DNA from: Candidatus Bathyarchaeota archaeon
GTDB taxonomy: Archaea > Asgardarchaeota > Lokiarchaeia > Sigyniarchaeales > Sigyniarchaeaceae
Direction of reading: 5' to 3'
Assembly (NCBI GenBank): GCA_014729935.1
Contig: WJJB01000356.1
Location: 1 to 11,374, forward strand
DNA: 11,374 nucleotides
Position numbers and translations under genes: made by a program. This document shows, piece by piece, positions 1-6,405 of this stretch. The notes beneath the pieces were generated by a model. It was not told the DNA's origin. It searched no databases and was given only the letters and a program-made list of their open reading frames with translations. How positions within the stretch are numbered: the stretch's first letter is position 1; every line of letters starts with the position of its first letter.

Positions 1-11
1 AGCGTGCTCTC

Positions 12-653
12 TCAGATGTCTCTGTTTTTCTTTTTCAAGATGAAAACGGGGATGCACGTGATGAGTACACCGAGAAGCACCGCTACCTGGTAACCTGGCA
101 CATTTTTTCCTTCTTTCAAGAAGATTTCAAGATAAAAGGGCTCCAATTCTGCAGTCGCATTAATCGCTAAATAGCTAATGACTCCTTTTTGCTCGTCATA
201 CTCAACATCCATCAATGTATCCTTGGTGGTTATTCCCCTTATTCCACCGTCCAAGCATTGCAATGCTTGTAGCCATTCCAATACCCCAAGGTGCATGCAG
301 GAATCATTCTGGAGGATTTGGAAGAGAGCGCCACCCATCGTATTTAATTCTTGGGAAATCACCACGGAAACACCATCGCTCACCGAAAGGCTAACCGTGA
401 AATTAACCCGGCAGCTTCCATCCATGTCCATTCCCACGCCGTCTATGGTAACGGAACCGGAAATTCCAACGGAAATGGGTGTCCCCGTCGTGTTATCGAA
501 TCCCGTGCCTGAATACCTGTACACGTCCCCTTCATTAACCCCAACATAATCTGGGGAGGTGGCAGCGGAAACACCACTCGGGAACAGCACCAGTAGAAGC
601 AAGGGCAAGATCAACACCATGAAACCCATCATCAAGGTATCATTTTTCTTCAT
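12..653 (-). CDS. Secreted or surface protein with C-terminal PGY-helix anchor
   Basis: About 213 residues. The N-terminus is Met-Lys-Lys followed by a long hydrophobic stretch (MVLILPLLLLVLF) ending near VSAA, a classic signal peptide. The extracellular part begins PDYVGVNEGDVYRYSG, rich in beta-prone residues and N-x-S/T sites, with three cysteines (about 81, 119 and 133). The C-terminus has PGY, a hydrophobic helix (VAVLLGVLITCIPVFIL) and a basic KKKNRD tail, the layout of archaeal PGF-CTERM-like sorting or anchoring tails. Proteins with this plan (GVxxGDxYxY start, VEYDEQKGVISYL-like strand, PGY-helix-KKK) are, from memory, common in Asgard archaea with no known function. I chose the start at 653 over 662 because TGAT sits 4 bases upstream, the spacing seen at other starts here, and because it gives a compact signal peptide. 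The gene diverges from glnA. Membrane-anchored surface location is likely; function unknown. Confidence 0.75.
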   Translation of the reverse strand: MKKNDTLMMGFMVLILPLLLLVLFPSGVSAATSPDYVGVNEGDVYRYSGTGFDNTTGTPISVGISGSVTIDGVGMDMDGSCRVNFTVSLSVSDGVSVVISQELNTMGGALFQILQNDSCMHLGVLEWLQALQCLDGGIRGITTKDTLMDVEYDEQKGVISYLAINATAELEPFYLEIFLKEGKNVPGYQVAVLLGVLITCIPVFILKKKNRDI

Positions 654-938
654 TACTATCATTCCACTCGTTTATGTCGTGAAGGACCAGGCATCATGAA
701 CTGGAAATTTCCCCCAAGTGCTTTCGTGTGATGAAAACTACCAAACATGGTGCTTCGAGACAAGATCAATCCCTCCGATGGTATATAGGTGACTTGCAGC
801 TACTTATATCAATTTCGGTCTGCAAGATCACGTCTCTCCACCATGGTAGATGGATTTCTAAAGGAAATCCAGGGCGATTCTAATCTCTTGTTAATAGCAT
901 TTCTTATATGATAGCCAGCAATGAAGATCGTGATGGCA
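654..938. promoter_or_regulatory. Divergent control region between surface protein and glnA
   Basis: About 285 bases without a convincing gene, carrying promoters for both flanking genes. TATA-like candidates are TATATAGG at 782-789 (usable on either strand), CTTATATC at 803-810 and TTCTTATATG at 901-910. The last would put a transcript start about 6 bases before the ATG at 939, giving an almost leaderless glnA message. The first two would give leaders of 100 or more bases. A 21-bp inverted repeat at 851-871 and a 10-bp palindrome GGAAATTTCC at 703-712 are the other structured elements. Which TATA box is used cannot be decided from sequence. Confidence 0.5.
851..871. promoter_or_regulatory. 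Perfect inverted repeat upstream of glnA (candidate operator)
   Basis: TGGATTTC-TAAAG-GAAATCCA: two perfect 8-base arms with a 5-base spacer, ending 67 bases before the glnA ATG at 939. It does not match the methanogen NrpR site (GGAA-N6-TTCC) or the bacterial GlnR/TnrA site as I know them. With the TATA boxes at 782-810 it would sit just downstream of transcript start, as a roadblock operator or RNA hairpin. With the box at 901-910 it would be an upstream activator site. Its position suggests nitrogen-responsive control of glnA, by inference only. Confidence 0.45.
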
Positions 939-2291
939 ATGGAAAACTCGAAAAAGACCGTCGATGATGTCTTTGAAGAAATTGAGGAGAAAAACATCAA
1001 GTTCGTTCGCTTGCAATTCACCGATATCAATGGCAGGATGAAGAGCTTTGCCATCAGTGCCAAGATGCTTGATGGAGCATTCAGCCGGGGGGTGAACTTT
1101 GACGGGTCAAGCATCACGGGATACCACGCGATTCAAGAGAGTGACATGATTGCCAAGCCGGATCCTTCCACTTTTGCCATCGTTCCTTGGCGGGAGGATA
1201 AGGAAGAGGGCGGGACATGCCGGTTTATATGCGACGTGTTTACCAAGGATAATCAACCTTTCGAGGGTGATTCAAGATATATACTCAAGAAAACCCTCAA
1301 GGTGATAAAGGAGGATCTTGGATTGGAATTTTTCTGCGCCCCGGAGATGGAATTCTTCCTGTTGAAGAAAGGAAAGAATGGTGACAAGCCAAATCCCATG
1401 GACTTGGAAGGATACTTCGATCTTAGCCCAGGTGATGAAGCGGAAACATTGCGCAGGAAGATGGTCATCACCTTGGAAAAATTCGGGATACCTATAGAAA
1501 AAGTTCATCATGAGGTTAGCCGTGGCCAGAACGAAATCGACGTGGTTTACACCGACGCGCTCCAAATGGCAGACTGGACGGTCACGCTAAAAAATACCGT
1601 GAAGGCGGTTGCCATGTTCAATGGCTATCAAGTCACGTTCATGCCGAAACCATACTTCGGGATCAACGGGAGCGGCATGCACGTCCACCAGAGCTTCGCT
1701 GGCAAGGATGGAAGTAATGTATTTTACGCTGATGAGCCTGAAAACGGGTACCTGTCTCCGATGGCCATGCACGCGATAGCCGGGCAAGTAAAACTTGGAC
1801 GGCCCATGTGCGCCGTGCTTGCTTCATGGCCAAATTCCTACAAGCGACTTGTTCCAGGATATGAGGCACCAGTATATGTTGCATGGGGGTTGGTGAACCG
1901 TTCCCCCATGATACGCGTTCCGGATTTTGGGGGCGAACCCTCCGGGGCACGGTTCGAGACTCGGTGTCCAGATCCTGCGGGGAATCCCTACTTGCAGTTT
2001 GCTGTATTGGCATACACTGCATATCTTGGCATGAAATATGAATGGGATCCCCCGGATAAACACGATATAAACTTGTTCGAGCTTTCAGAAGAAAGGCGCA
2101 AGAAAATGGGGATCGAATCCCTCCCTGGTAATTTTGCAGAGGCGCTTCACGAGTTCAAGTATTGCAAGGAAATGCGAGACTTATTTGGTGAAATCGGGTT
2201 TAACAACTATTACCAGATTAAAGTGGACGAGTGGCGTGCATATAGCATTCAAGTTCATGATTGGGAATTTACAAGATACCTGACGTTGTGA
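939..2291 (+). CDS. glnA: Glutamine synthetase, type I
   Basis: Makes glutamine from glutamate, ammonia and ATP in the cytoplasm; the family forms a dodecamer. About 450 residues, normal for GSI. Counting from the upstream ATG at 921 (456 residues), the beta-grasp N-domain has FDGSSITGY (60-68). The catalytic domain has PEMEFF (141-146) and HHEVSRGQNEID (196-207) with metal-binding glutamates, then KPYFGINGSGMHVH (243-256), NSYKRLVPGYEAP (305-317) and ETRCPDPAGNPY (346-357). The position of the adenylylated tyrosine in bacterial enzymes (NLYDLP) reads NLFELS (384-389), so adenylylation control is ruled out, and the length argues against the 25-residue GSI-beta insert. I prefer the ATG at 939 because GTGAT lies 4 bases upstream, but 921 (six more residues) is possible. 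It stands alone; control may use the inverted repeat at 851-871. Identity is near certain. Confidence 0.97.
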   Translation: MENSKKTVDDVFEEIEEKNIKFVRLQFTDINGRMKSFAISAKMLDGAFSRGVNFDGSSITGYHAIQESDMIAKPDPSTFAIVPWREDKEEGGTCRFICDVFTKDNQPFEGDSRYILKKTLKVIKEDLGLEFFCAPEMEFFLLKKGKNGDKPNPMDLEGYFDLSPGDEAETLRRKMVITLEKFGIPIEKVHHEVSRGQNEIDVVYTDALQMADWTVTLKNTVKAVAMFNGYQVTFMPKPYFGINGSGMHVHQSFAGKDGSNVFYADEPENGYLSPMAMHAIAGQVKLGRPMCAVLASWPNSYKRLVPGYEAPVYVAWGLVNRSPMIRVPDFGGEPSGARFETRCPDPAGNPYLQFAVLAYTAYLGMKYEWDPPDKHDINLFELSEERRKKMGIESLPGNFAEALHEFKYCKEMRDLFGEIGFNNYYQIKVDEWRAYSIQVHDWEFTRYLTL

Positions 2292-2310
2292 ATTACCACG
2301 GCGTGACCAT
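2288..2310 (+). repeat. Short look-alike of the 3' stop-codon element, after glnA
   Basis: The bases overlapping the glnA stop read GTGAATTACCACGGCGTGACC. The GAATTACCA(C/T)G core matches the clear copy at 10835-10900 in 11 of 12 positions with the preceding T, and CACG-G-CGTG forms a tiny self-complementary core. Only about 20 bases are alike, so this may be a remnant or chance. Confidence 0.3.
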
Positions 2311-2336
2311 TTTGGCTTCGCTGGTAATATCTCTAC

Positions 2337-2665
2337 ATGGTTTTATTGTTTTATCTACCGTTATTTCAAACTTGGACGAACTTGGAGCAGGTGATGGTGC
2401 CTGGCGCGTTCCATCGCCTCAAAGTCTTCGGTGACACGCCGGGCATCGATGCTACAATCCCGATCCTTGCCATCGCGTTCATGATCGTGAATTGCTCGTG
2501 CATCCTTCTCAAGAAGGCACGTATCATCACCATCGTGTCCACCATTGTCTACAAATTTTCAAGCTGCTTTTCACCCCGGGAGGATCTCGCGGAAATTTCT
2601 CGGTCCCGCTGATGCTGGCTTGCTGGAGTTTATCCCGCCTTGGGCGATTCCCGGCTGCTTATTAA
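2337..2665 (+). pseudogene. Small membrane protein, apparently frameshifted
   Basis: The first frame, from ATG 2337, gives 91 residues with hydrophobic segments (IPILAIAFMIVNCSCILL, then RIITIVSTIVYKF) and then an unconvincing polar tail ending at 2612. One extra T at the TTTT run 2556-2559 would join it to the next frame as VYKF-FKLLFTPGGSRGNFSV and on through a third hydrophobic stretch (PLMLACWSLSRL) to a stop at 2663-2665, about 109 residues. Codon choice from about 2390 on resembles the real genes nearby, with frequent ATC, GTG and GCC. No good ribosome binding site is seen, and the true start may be a GTG/ATG near 2391. I do not recognise the family. It may be a decayed gene, a sequencing indel in a real gene, or chance. 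It lies between glnA and the methyltransferase on the same strand. Confidence 0.35.
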
Positions 2666-2756
2666 GGGATAAGCTACATATTATCATTTCTTCTCCTATT
2701 TGGAAAAGTGATGCGATTCGACAGGTTCTTGATGCATGATTTTCTAGATAGGTACC

Positions 2757-3422
2757 ATGAATCGTTCAACCATCAGGGAAATCATTTTCGGGATCATCAC
2801 GCTCTTGCTTCTGCTATTGGTATCTGGGAACTGGGCGTGGATTCAAGCATGGCTATATTCCCTTTCCATCCTCCTGTACAAGATATTGAATGCCATCATC
2901 CTTGAACGCAAGAATCCCGGCTTGTTGGAAAGCAGGGGGGAACTAGCCTTGAAGGATGTAATTCCCTTTGATAAATATTTCATCATTTTATTCCAACCGG
3001 TATACATCATCGCCGTTATTGTAGCGGCCTTTGATGCAGGTAAACGATACAGCATCGAGTCGACCTGGTGGATCATGGCGATTGGAATCGGGCTTTACCT
3101 GGTTTCTGGCATTCTTGCAACCAAGGCGATGGCTGCAAATCAGTATTTTGCTGCAACAGTCCGTATACAGGATACCCAGGAAGTCTGCAAATCCGGCCCT
3201 TATGGCATCATCAGGCATCCAGGATACACGGCAGGTATAATTGGTCTTGCTTCATTTCCCGTGGCCCTCGTGTCCCCTTGGAGCACCATTCCGATCCTGG
3301 TGCTCATCATCTTGTTCATCATCCGGACCAAGATAGAGGACGATTTCCTGCAGGAAAAGCTAGATGGATACCAGCAATACACGAAAGAAGTGAGCAGGCG
3401 CTTGATTCCAGGGATTTGGTAA
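2757..3422 (+). CDS. ICMT/PEMT-family integral membrane methyltransferase
   Basis: A 221-residue membrane protein with hydrophobic segments at about 9-23, 30-47, 73-91, 104-122 and 158-190. The family signature is in the C-terminal half: SGPYGIIRHPGY (146-157), an IIRTKIEDDFL helix with E194 and E195, and the KLDGYQQYTKEV...RLIPGIW ending. In isoprenylcysteine carboxyl methyltransferases and phospholipid N-methyltransferases the G-P-Y-x-x-x-R-H-P-x-Y and E...Y...R parts bind S-adenosylmethionine. Length is usual for the bacterial and archaeal branch. Substrate is unknown: prenylcysteine is unproven in archaea, and lipids or small hydrophobic acids are alternatives. The start at 2757 is the first ATG with a full first helix; only a weak GGT precedes it. 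ATATTAT near 2675 could be its TATA box. A 3' element begins directly after its stop, and the next gene (thiolase) converges on it. Confidence 0.85.
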   Translation: MNRSTIREIIFGIITLLLLLLVSGNWAWIQAWLYSLSILLYKILNAIILERKNPGLLESRGELALKDVIPFDKYFIILFQPVYIIAVIVAAFDAGKRYSIESTWWIMAIGIGLYLVSGILATKAMAANQYFAATVRIQDTQEVCKSGPYGIIRHPGYTAGIIGLASFPVALVSPWSTIPILVLIILFIIRTKIEDDFLQEKLDGYQQYTKEVSRRLIPGIW

Positions 3423-3480
3423 GGTTGAACTACCACACCCTAACTAACTAAAGGGGCGTGTTCTCTTTCGCAAAACGGAT
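3423..3480 (+). repeat. Dispersed 3' element, copy 1
   Basis: Starts directly after the methyltransferase stop, between convergent genes. It aligns with 10835-10900: the first 22 bases match in 18 positions (GGTTGAAYTACCA...CTAAC), the loop differs in length (8 bases shorter here), and the last 20 or so match well (TTYTCTTTCRC...AACGGAT). ACCACACCC can pair with GGGCGTGTT with two mismatches around an A-rich loop. It is probably a transcribed hairpin or terminator-like element. Confidence 0.5.
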
Positions 3481-3521
3481 AAATGGGAAAAAGTGGGATG
3501 AAGAGTAAAATTGGCTAAATC

Positions 3522-4697
3522 TTAGGACGGGCGCCCCAGGATGGTTACCGCGGCAACCGTGAAGGCTCCACCGAGATTATGCGCGAGGCCAAGCTCCGGG
3601 TTCTTTACTTGGATACCATCGGCGCGTCCTTGCAGTTGCTTTGTGAGCTCCACCAGCATCCGGCAGCCCGTTGCACCAATGGGGTGCCCGAAGCATTTTA
3701 AACCACCCGACGGGTTCACCGGGATTTCCCCGTCCGGGTTGAAGGTCCCCTTCTCGAGTTCGTATGGTGCAGCACCCCTCTCGCAAAATTGCAAGTCCTC
3801 ACAATTTATCAACTCGGTAATGGTGAAGCAATCGTGCACCTCAGCTAATGAAATTTCTTTCCGCGGGTCGGTGATGCCTGCCTCCTTGTAAGCCAATTCC
3901 GCCGCTCGTTGAGTGGAAGGGAACTTGGTATAGCTGAATGATGGCATGTACCAAGGTGTATTGGTATAAACCGCGATTTGGTTTGATTTCACCACCACAT
4001 AATCATCTCCCCGTGCATAGCTCGGTGCCATTTCGGGAGTAGTGATGATTAAAGCTGCAGCCCCGTCGCTCATGGCACAGCAATCGAACCTGCCGAGCGG
4101 ATCGGCGATCATTGGCGCGCGCATCACTGTCTCGATATCCACGGGTTTCCTGAAGTGAGCCTTGGGGTGATGGGCGCCGTTCGCGTGATTCTTCACTGCC
4201 ACCCTTGCTAAGTCCTCTTTCGTCCATCCATAAGAATGGAAGCACCGGGTGGCGGCCATGGAAAACATCGCGGGTGCCGACGGGAGTGGTAAAACGGGAT
4301 GGCCGAATTGCCTGAAACCTGGCAATCCGCGACTTCCTTGGTCCATTAATTTCTCGACTCCGCATGCCAAGGCAACTTCATTTACGCCAGCTGCCACTGA
4401 ATAGCATGCATTGCGAAATGCATCCATGCCAGATGCGCAATAGTTCTCCACCCTTGTCATGGGCACGCCGTACAACTTGATGAAATCCGCAAGGGATCCA
4501 CCGGATAACCCGGTAAACCAGTACTGGATCCCGACCCAGCCAGCATTGATATCTGTTTTCTCGATTCCAGCATCGGCTGTGGCCTCGGCAACCGCATCGG
4601 TGAGTAAATCTTCCTGGTTCTTGTCCCAGCGTTCGCCAAATTTGGTGTACCCCGCCCCTATGATGGCAATCCTGTCCTTGATTCCTTTTCTCGCCAT
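3522..4697 (-). CDS. SCP2-type thiolase (acetyl-CoA C-acyltransferase family)
   Basis: 391 residues, full length for the archaeal/SCP2 thiolase branch. Nucleophile Cys87 is in NYCASGMDA (85-93). The EVHDCFTITELI motif (286-297) carries His288, and GGLKCFGHPIGATG (331-344) carries His338. The C-terminus has HNLGGAFTVAAVTILGR (373-389). All catalytic positions look intact. The family condenses or cleaves acyl-CoAs; relatives with DUF35 partners include archaeal acetoacetyl-CoA thiolase, BbsB of anaerobic toluene breakdown and the Ltp2 steroid side-chain aldolase. The start is set by GGTGAT 5 bases upstream, which lies in the last codons of the synthase/DUF35 gene; the stop of that gene and this ATG are 2 bases apart, so translation should be coupled and the products probably form a complex. 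Direction (synthesis or breakdown) and substrate are not decided by sequence. Confidence 0.93.
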   Translation of the reverse strand: MARKGIKDRIAIIGAGYTKFGERWDKNQEDLLTDAVAEATADAGIEKTDINAGWVGIQYWFTGLSGGSLADFIKLYGVPMTRVENYCASGMDAFRNACYSVAAGVNEVALACGVEKLMDQGSRGLPGFRQFGHPVLPLPSAPAMFSMAATRCFHSYGWTKEDLARVAVKNHANGAHHPKAHFRKPVDIETVMRAPMIADPLGRFDCCAMSDGAAALIITTPEMAPSYARGDDYVVVKSNQIAVYTNTPWYMPSFSYTKFPSTQRAAELAYKEAGITDPRKEISLAEVHDCFTITELINCEDLQFCERGAAPYELEKGTFNPDGEIPVNPSGGLKCFGHPIGATGCRMLVELTKQLQGRADGIQVKNPELGLAHNLGGAFTVAAVTILGRPS

Positions 4698-4699
4698 GG

Positions 4700-6160
4700 T
4701 TAATCACCATCTTTCCTTGTTTTTGCACTCCGATCCCTAATTGGCCTGCACTTGTAATAATAGTTGTAAAAATCGGCACCCTCGTGAGCTTTCCTGGGCG
4801 TCAATTCGACCTCCATGCCAATAAACACGTCACCAGGGTCGGTGATATCCGTCATATTCAGGAAAATGCGCCCACCACCATCAAGGTCAACCACGCATCT
4901 TGGAATGGGTGTTTCGTAATAATCGCCTCCTTCAAGATGATCAAGGGTGAAAGTGAAGATCGTCCCTCTCTTGGTTAATGGCACCACCTCGAAGTCATCA
5001 GTAGCCATGCAACTTGGTTCTATGCACGATCGCCAGATGGGATATTGGATCGTTCCACAAGCATTACATTTCATGCCATGCAATCTGTACAAGAACTCGG
5101 TGTCCCGGTGGATGGTAACGGTTGAGGTTCTTCTCGTGAAGGGTTTCTTACCCAAGGCATTTCTGAATGCAAGATACTTGTTATAATTATTGACAGGCTC
5201 GGTCATGGCACTGTACATCAAGTAGCCCCTCCTGCTACGCTTGAGGCTTTTCACCGGAACCTTGTCCACGACTTCGAGAAGGATTGCATCAGCACCGTCT
5301 CCATATCCCCCGACCAGTATTTTTTCCCCGTTCTTGACGCGCTTCAAGGCCTTGATTAAAGTCATGAATACTTGCGCGTTTCCCGTGTCTCCCAAAGTCA
5401 TGAAGAGGTTATCCTGCACGGCACTGCTTGAAAGTCCGAGTTTCCTCCCAATGATGGCAGGTTTCCTGACATCCGCGCCATAAAAGCACGCCTTGGAGAC
5501 TTCAGAGAAATCAAGTGATGCCTGCTTGGCAAGCTGCTTGAACGCGGAGATCATGCTAGACATGTATCCCGCGATCCCGTCGTATTTTCCCGAGAATTCC
5601 CTCACGAAATCGTCCTTGTCCCTTCGCCATGGTCCGACGAGATCCTCGGTGACGCTCGCGGTATTCTTGATTTCTAACCCGATTTGTTCGCTGGATAGAA
5701 GAAGTGCTGCTGCGGCATCTCCAAATTGATACTCGTACATGCTCATGGGCTCCGGGTTTCGTTTATCTGATGCAATGATCAAGATATTATCCATGGTTCC
5801 CGCTTCTATCATTCCAGTGGCTGCTATGAAGGCGGACGTACAGGCGCGTAGTGAATTGCTGAAATCCATGGTCCTGATATCCTTGTCCAAATCTAGCATC
5901 GTGGCGATGATGCTTGAGCTGCTTTTCTCGAGATATGGTGTAGTGGTTGATGCAAAGAGCAATGCATCCACGCGCACCTCCTCGAATCCCTCGAGGCAAT
6001 CTAATCCCGCTTCAACGCCCATGGTCAGGCTGTCTTCATCCGCATTCGCGACTGCTTTCGTCCCAGGGATGCTTGGAAAATCCCACGCGCTTGCGATCTC
6101 TGGGCGCCTTACCAGGTATTTAGGAATATAAGCCCCGTAACTTCGTATACCTACAACCAT
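4700..6160 (-). CDS. HMG-CoA-synthase-like protein fused to a DUF35 Zn-ribbon/OB-fold domain
   Basis: 486 residues in two parts. Residues 1-300 or so have the thiolase fold of HMG-CoA synthase (start VGIRSYGAYIPKY; LRACTSAFIAA with candidate nucleophile Cys107; GDTGNAQVF 257-265; VGGYGDGADAILLE 283-296). Residues 320-470 match DUF35: a zinc ribbon with Cys365, Cys368, Cys379 and Cys384, then an OB-fold (GTIFTFTLDHLE onward). Typical archaeal synthase catalysis uses Glu, Cys and His; here the FH position reads FY (Tyr227) and the Glu position reads Thr (about T72, in STTTPYLEK), leaving only Cys107. The second zinc pair is spaced CX4C, not the usual CX2C. Archaeal thiolase, synthase and DUF35 usually come as three proteins in one complex; here two are fused and the thiolase follows at once. 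AAGGAG lies 9 bases before the ATG. Probably acyl-CoA carbon-carbon chemistry; true HMG-CoA synthase activity is doubtful. Confidence 0.88.
   Translation of the reverse strand: MVVGIRSYGAYIPKYLVRRPEIASAWDFPSIPGTKAVANADEDSLTMGVEAGLDCLEGFEEVRVDALLFASTTTPYLEKSSSSIIATMLDLDKDIRTMDFSNSLRACTSAFIAATGMIEAGTMDNILIIASDKRNPEPMSMYEYQFGDAAAALLLSSEQIGLEIKNTASVTEDLVGPWRRDKDDFVREFSGKYDGIAGYMSSMISAFKQLAKQASLDFSEVSKACFYGADVRKPAIIGRKLGLSSSAVQDNLFMTLGDTGNAQVFMTLIKALKRVKNGEKILVGGYGDGADAILLEVVDKVPVKSLKRSRRGYLMYSAMTEPVNNYNKYLAFRNALGKKPFTRRTSTVTIHRDTEFLYRLHGMKCNACGTIQYPIWRSCIEPSCMATDDFEVVPLTKRGTIFTFTLDHLEGGDYYETPIPRCVVDLDGGGRIFLNMTDITDPGDVFIGMEVELTPRKAHEGADFYNYYYKCRPIRDRSAKTRKDGD
4703..4708 (-). promoter_or_regulatory. 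Thiolase ribosome binding site inside the upstream gene
   Basis: Read on the minus strand, GGTGAT-TAACC-ATG: a six-base match to the archaeal anti-Shine-Dalgarno sequence (AUCACCUCCU), 5 bases before the thiolase start. It is formed by the last two sense codons (Gly-Asp) of the synthase/DUF35 gene. It fixes the thiolase start and implies translational coupling. Confidence 0.7.
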
Positions 6161-6402
6161 TTATCATATCTCCTTTGTGGTGTATTTCATTCCTTGATGT
6201 GGAGAAAGTTACATTAAGTTCATTCACTGCTCTTAAGAAGATTGCCACTTTGTGTTTGCAGGTAACGGGTGCATTGGTGGGTGAAAAAGTGATGCCTAAC
6301 CTCAAGATGGTATTCGAAAAAATAAGAGTAAAAAGGATGAGTGAAATGGAATCCCAGCCTTCAGGGATGTATCATCCACGATGTTGGATGTGGTAATATG
6401 CC
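6161..6402 (-). other. Spacer between acyl-CoA dehydrogenase and synthase/DUF35 genes
   Basis: 242 bases between two minus-strand genes. It holds a stem-forming 3' element just after the dehydrogenase stop, a T-rich tract at 6315-6336, and AAGGAG at 6170-6175 for the downstream gene. No convincing TATA box was found on the minus strand, so read-through from the dehydrogenase cannot be excluded. A 73-residue plus-strand frame here (6175-6396) has no features of a gene. Confidence 0.4.
6315..6336 (-). terminator. Candidate T-rich terminator after acyl-CoA dehydrogenase
   Basis: On the minus strand the sequence reads CCTTTTTACTCTTATTTTTT, about 70-90 bases past the dehydrogenase stop. Archaeal RNA polymerase stops at such T-rich tracts. 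If used, the synthase/DUF35-thiolase pair would need its own promoter in the remaining 150 bases. Confidence 0.4.
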
Positions 6403-6405
6403 TTA
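6378..6405 (-). repeat. Short look-alike of the 3' element, after acyl-CoA dehydrogenase
   Basis: From the stop codon, the minus strand reads TAAGGCATATTACCACATCC, then AACATCGTGGATG. Copy 1 reads TAAGGTTGAACTACCACACC from its own gene's stop. TTACCAC and CGTGG are shared and the CCAC/GTGG or CATCC/GGATG arms can pair. The similarity is short and may be convergent hairpin structure, not common descent. Confidence 0.3.

Noticed and set aside
178..549. Plus-strand 123-codon frame
   Set aside because: Lies opposite the surface protein gene; Ser/Pro/Thr-rich shadow with no start signals.
851..871. Match to the NrpR operator
   Set aside because: The known consensus GGAA-N6-TTCC is not present in this repeat; position alone does not identify the regulator.
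1663..2022. Minus-strand frame inside glnA
   Set aside because: Overlaps the highly conserved catalytic region of glutamine synthetase on the other strand.
4003..4779. Minus-strand frames offset from the thiolase
   Set aside because: They are out-of-frame readings of the thiolase gene with Arg- and Ser-rich translations.
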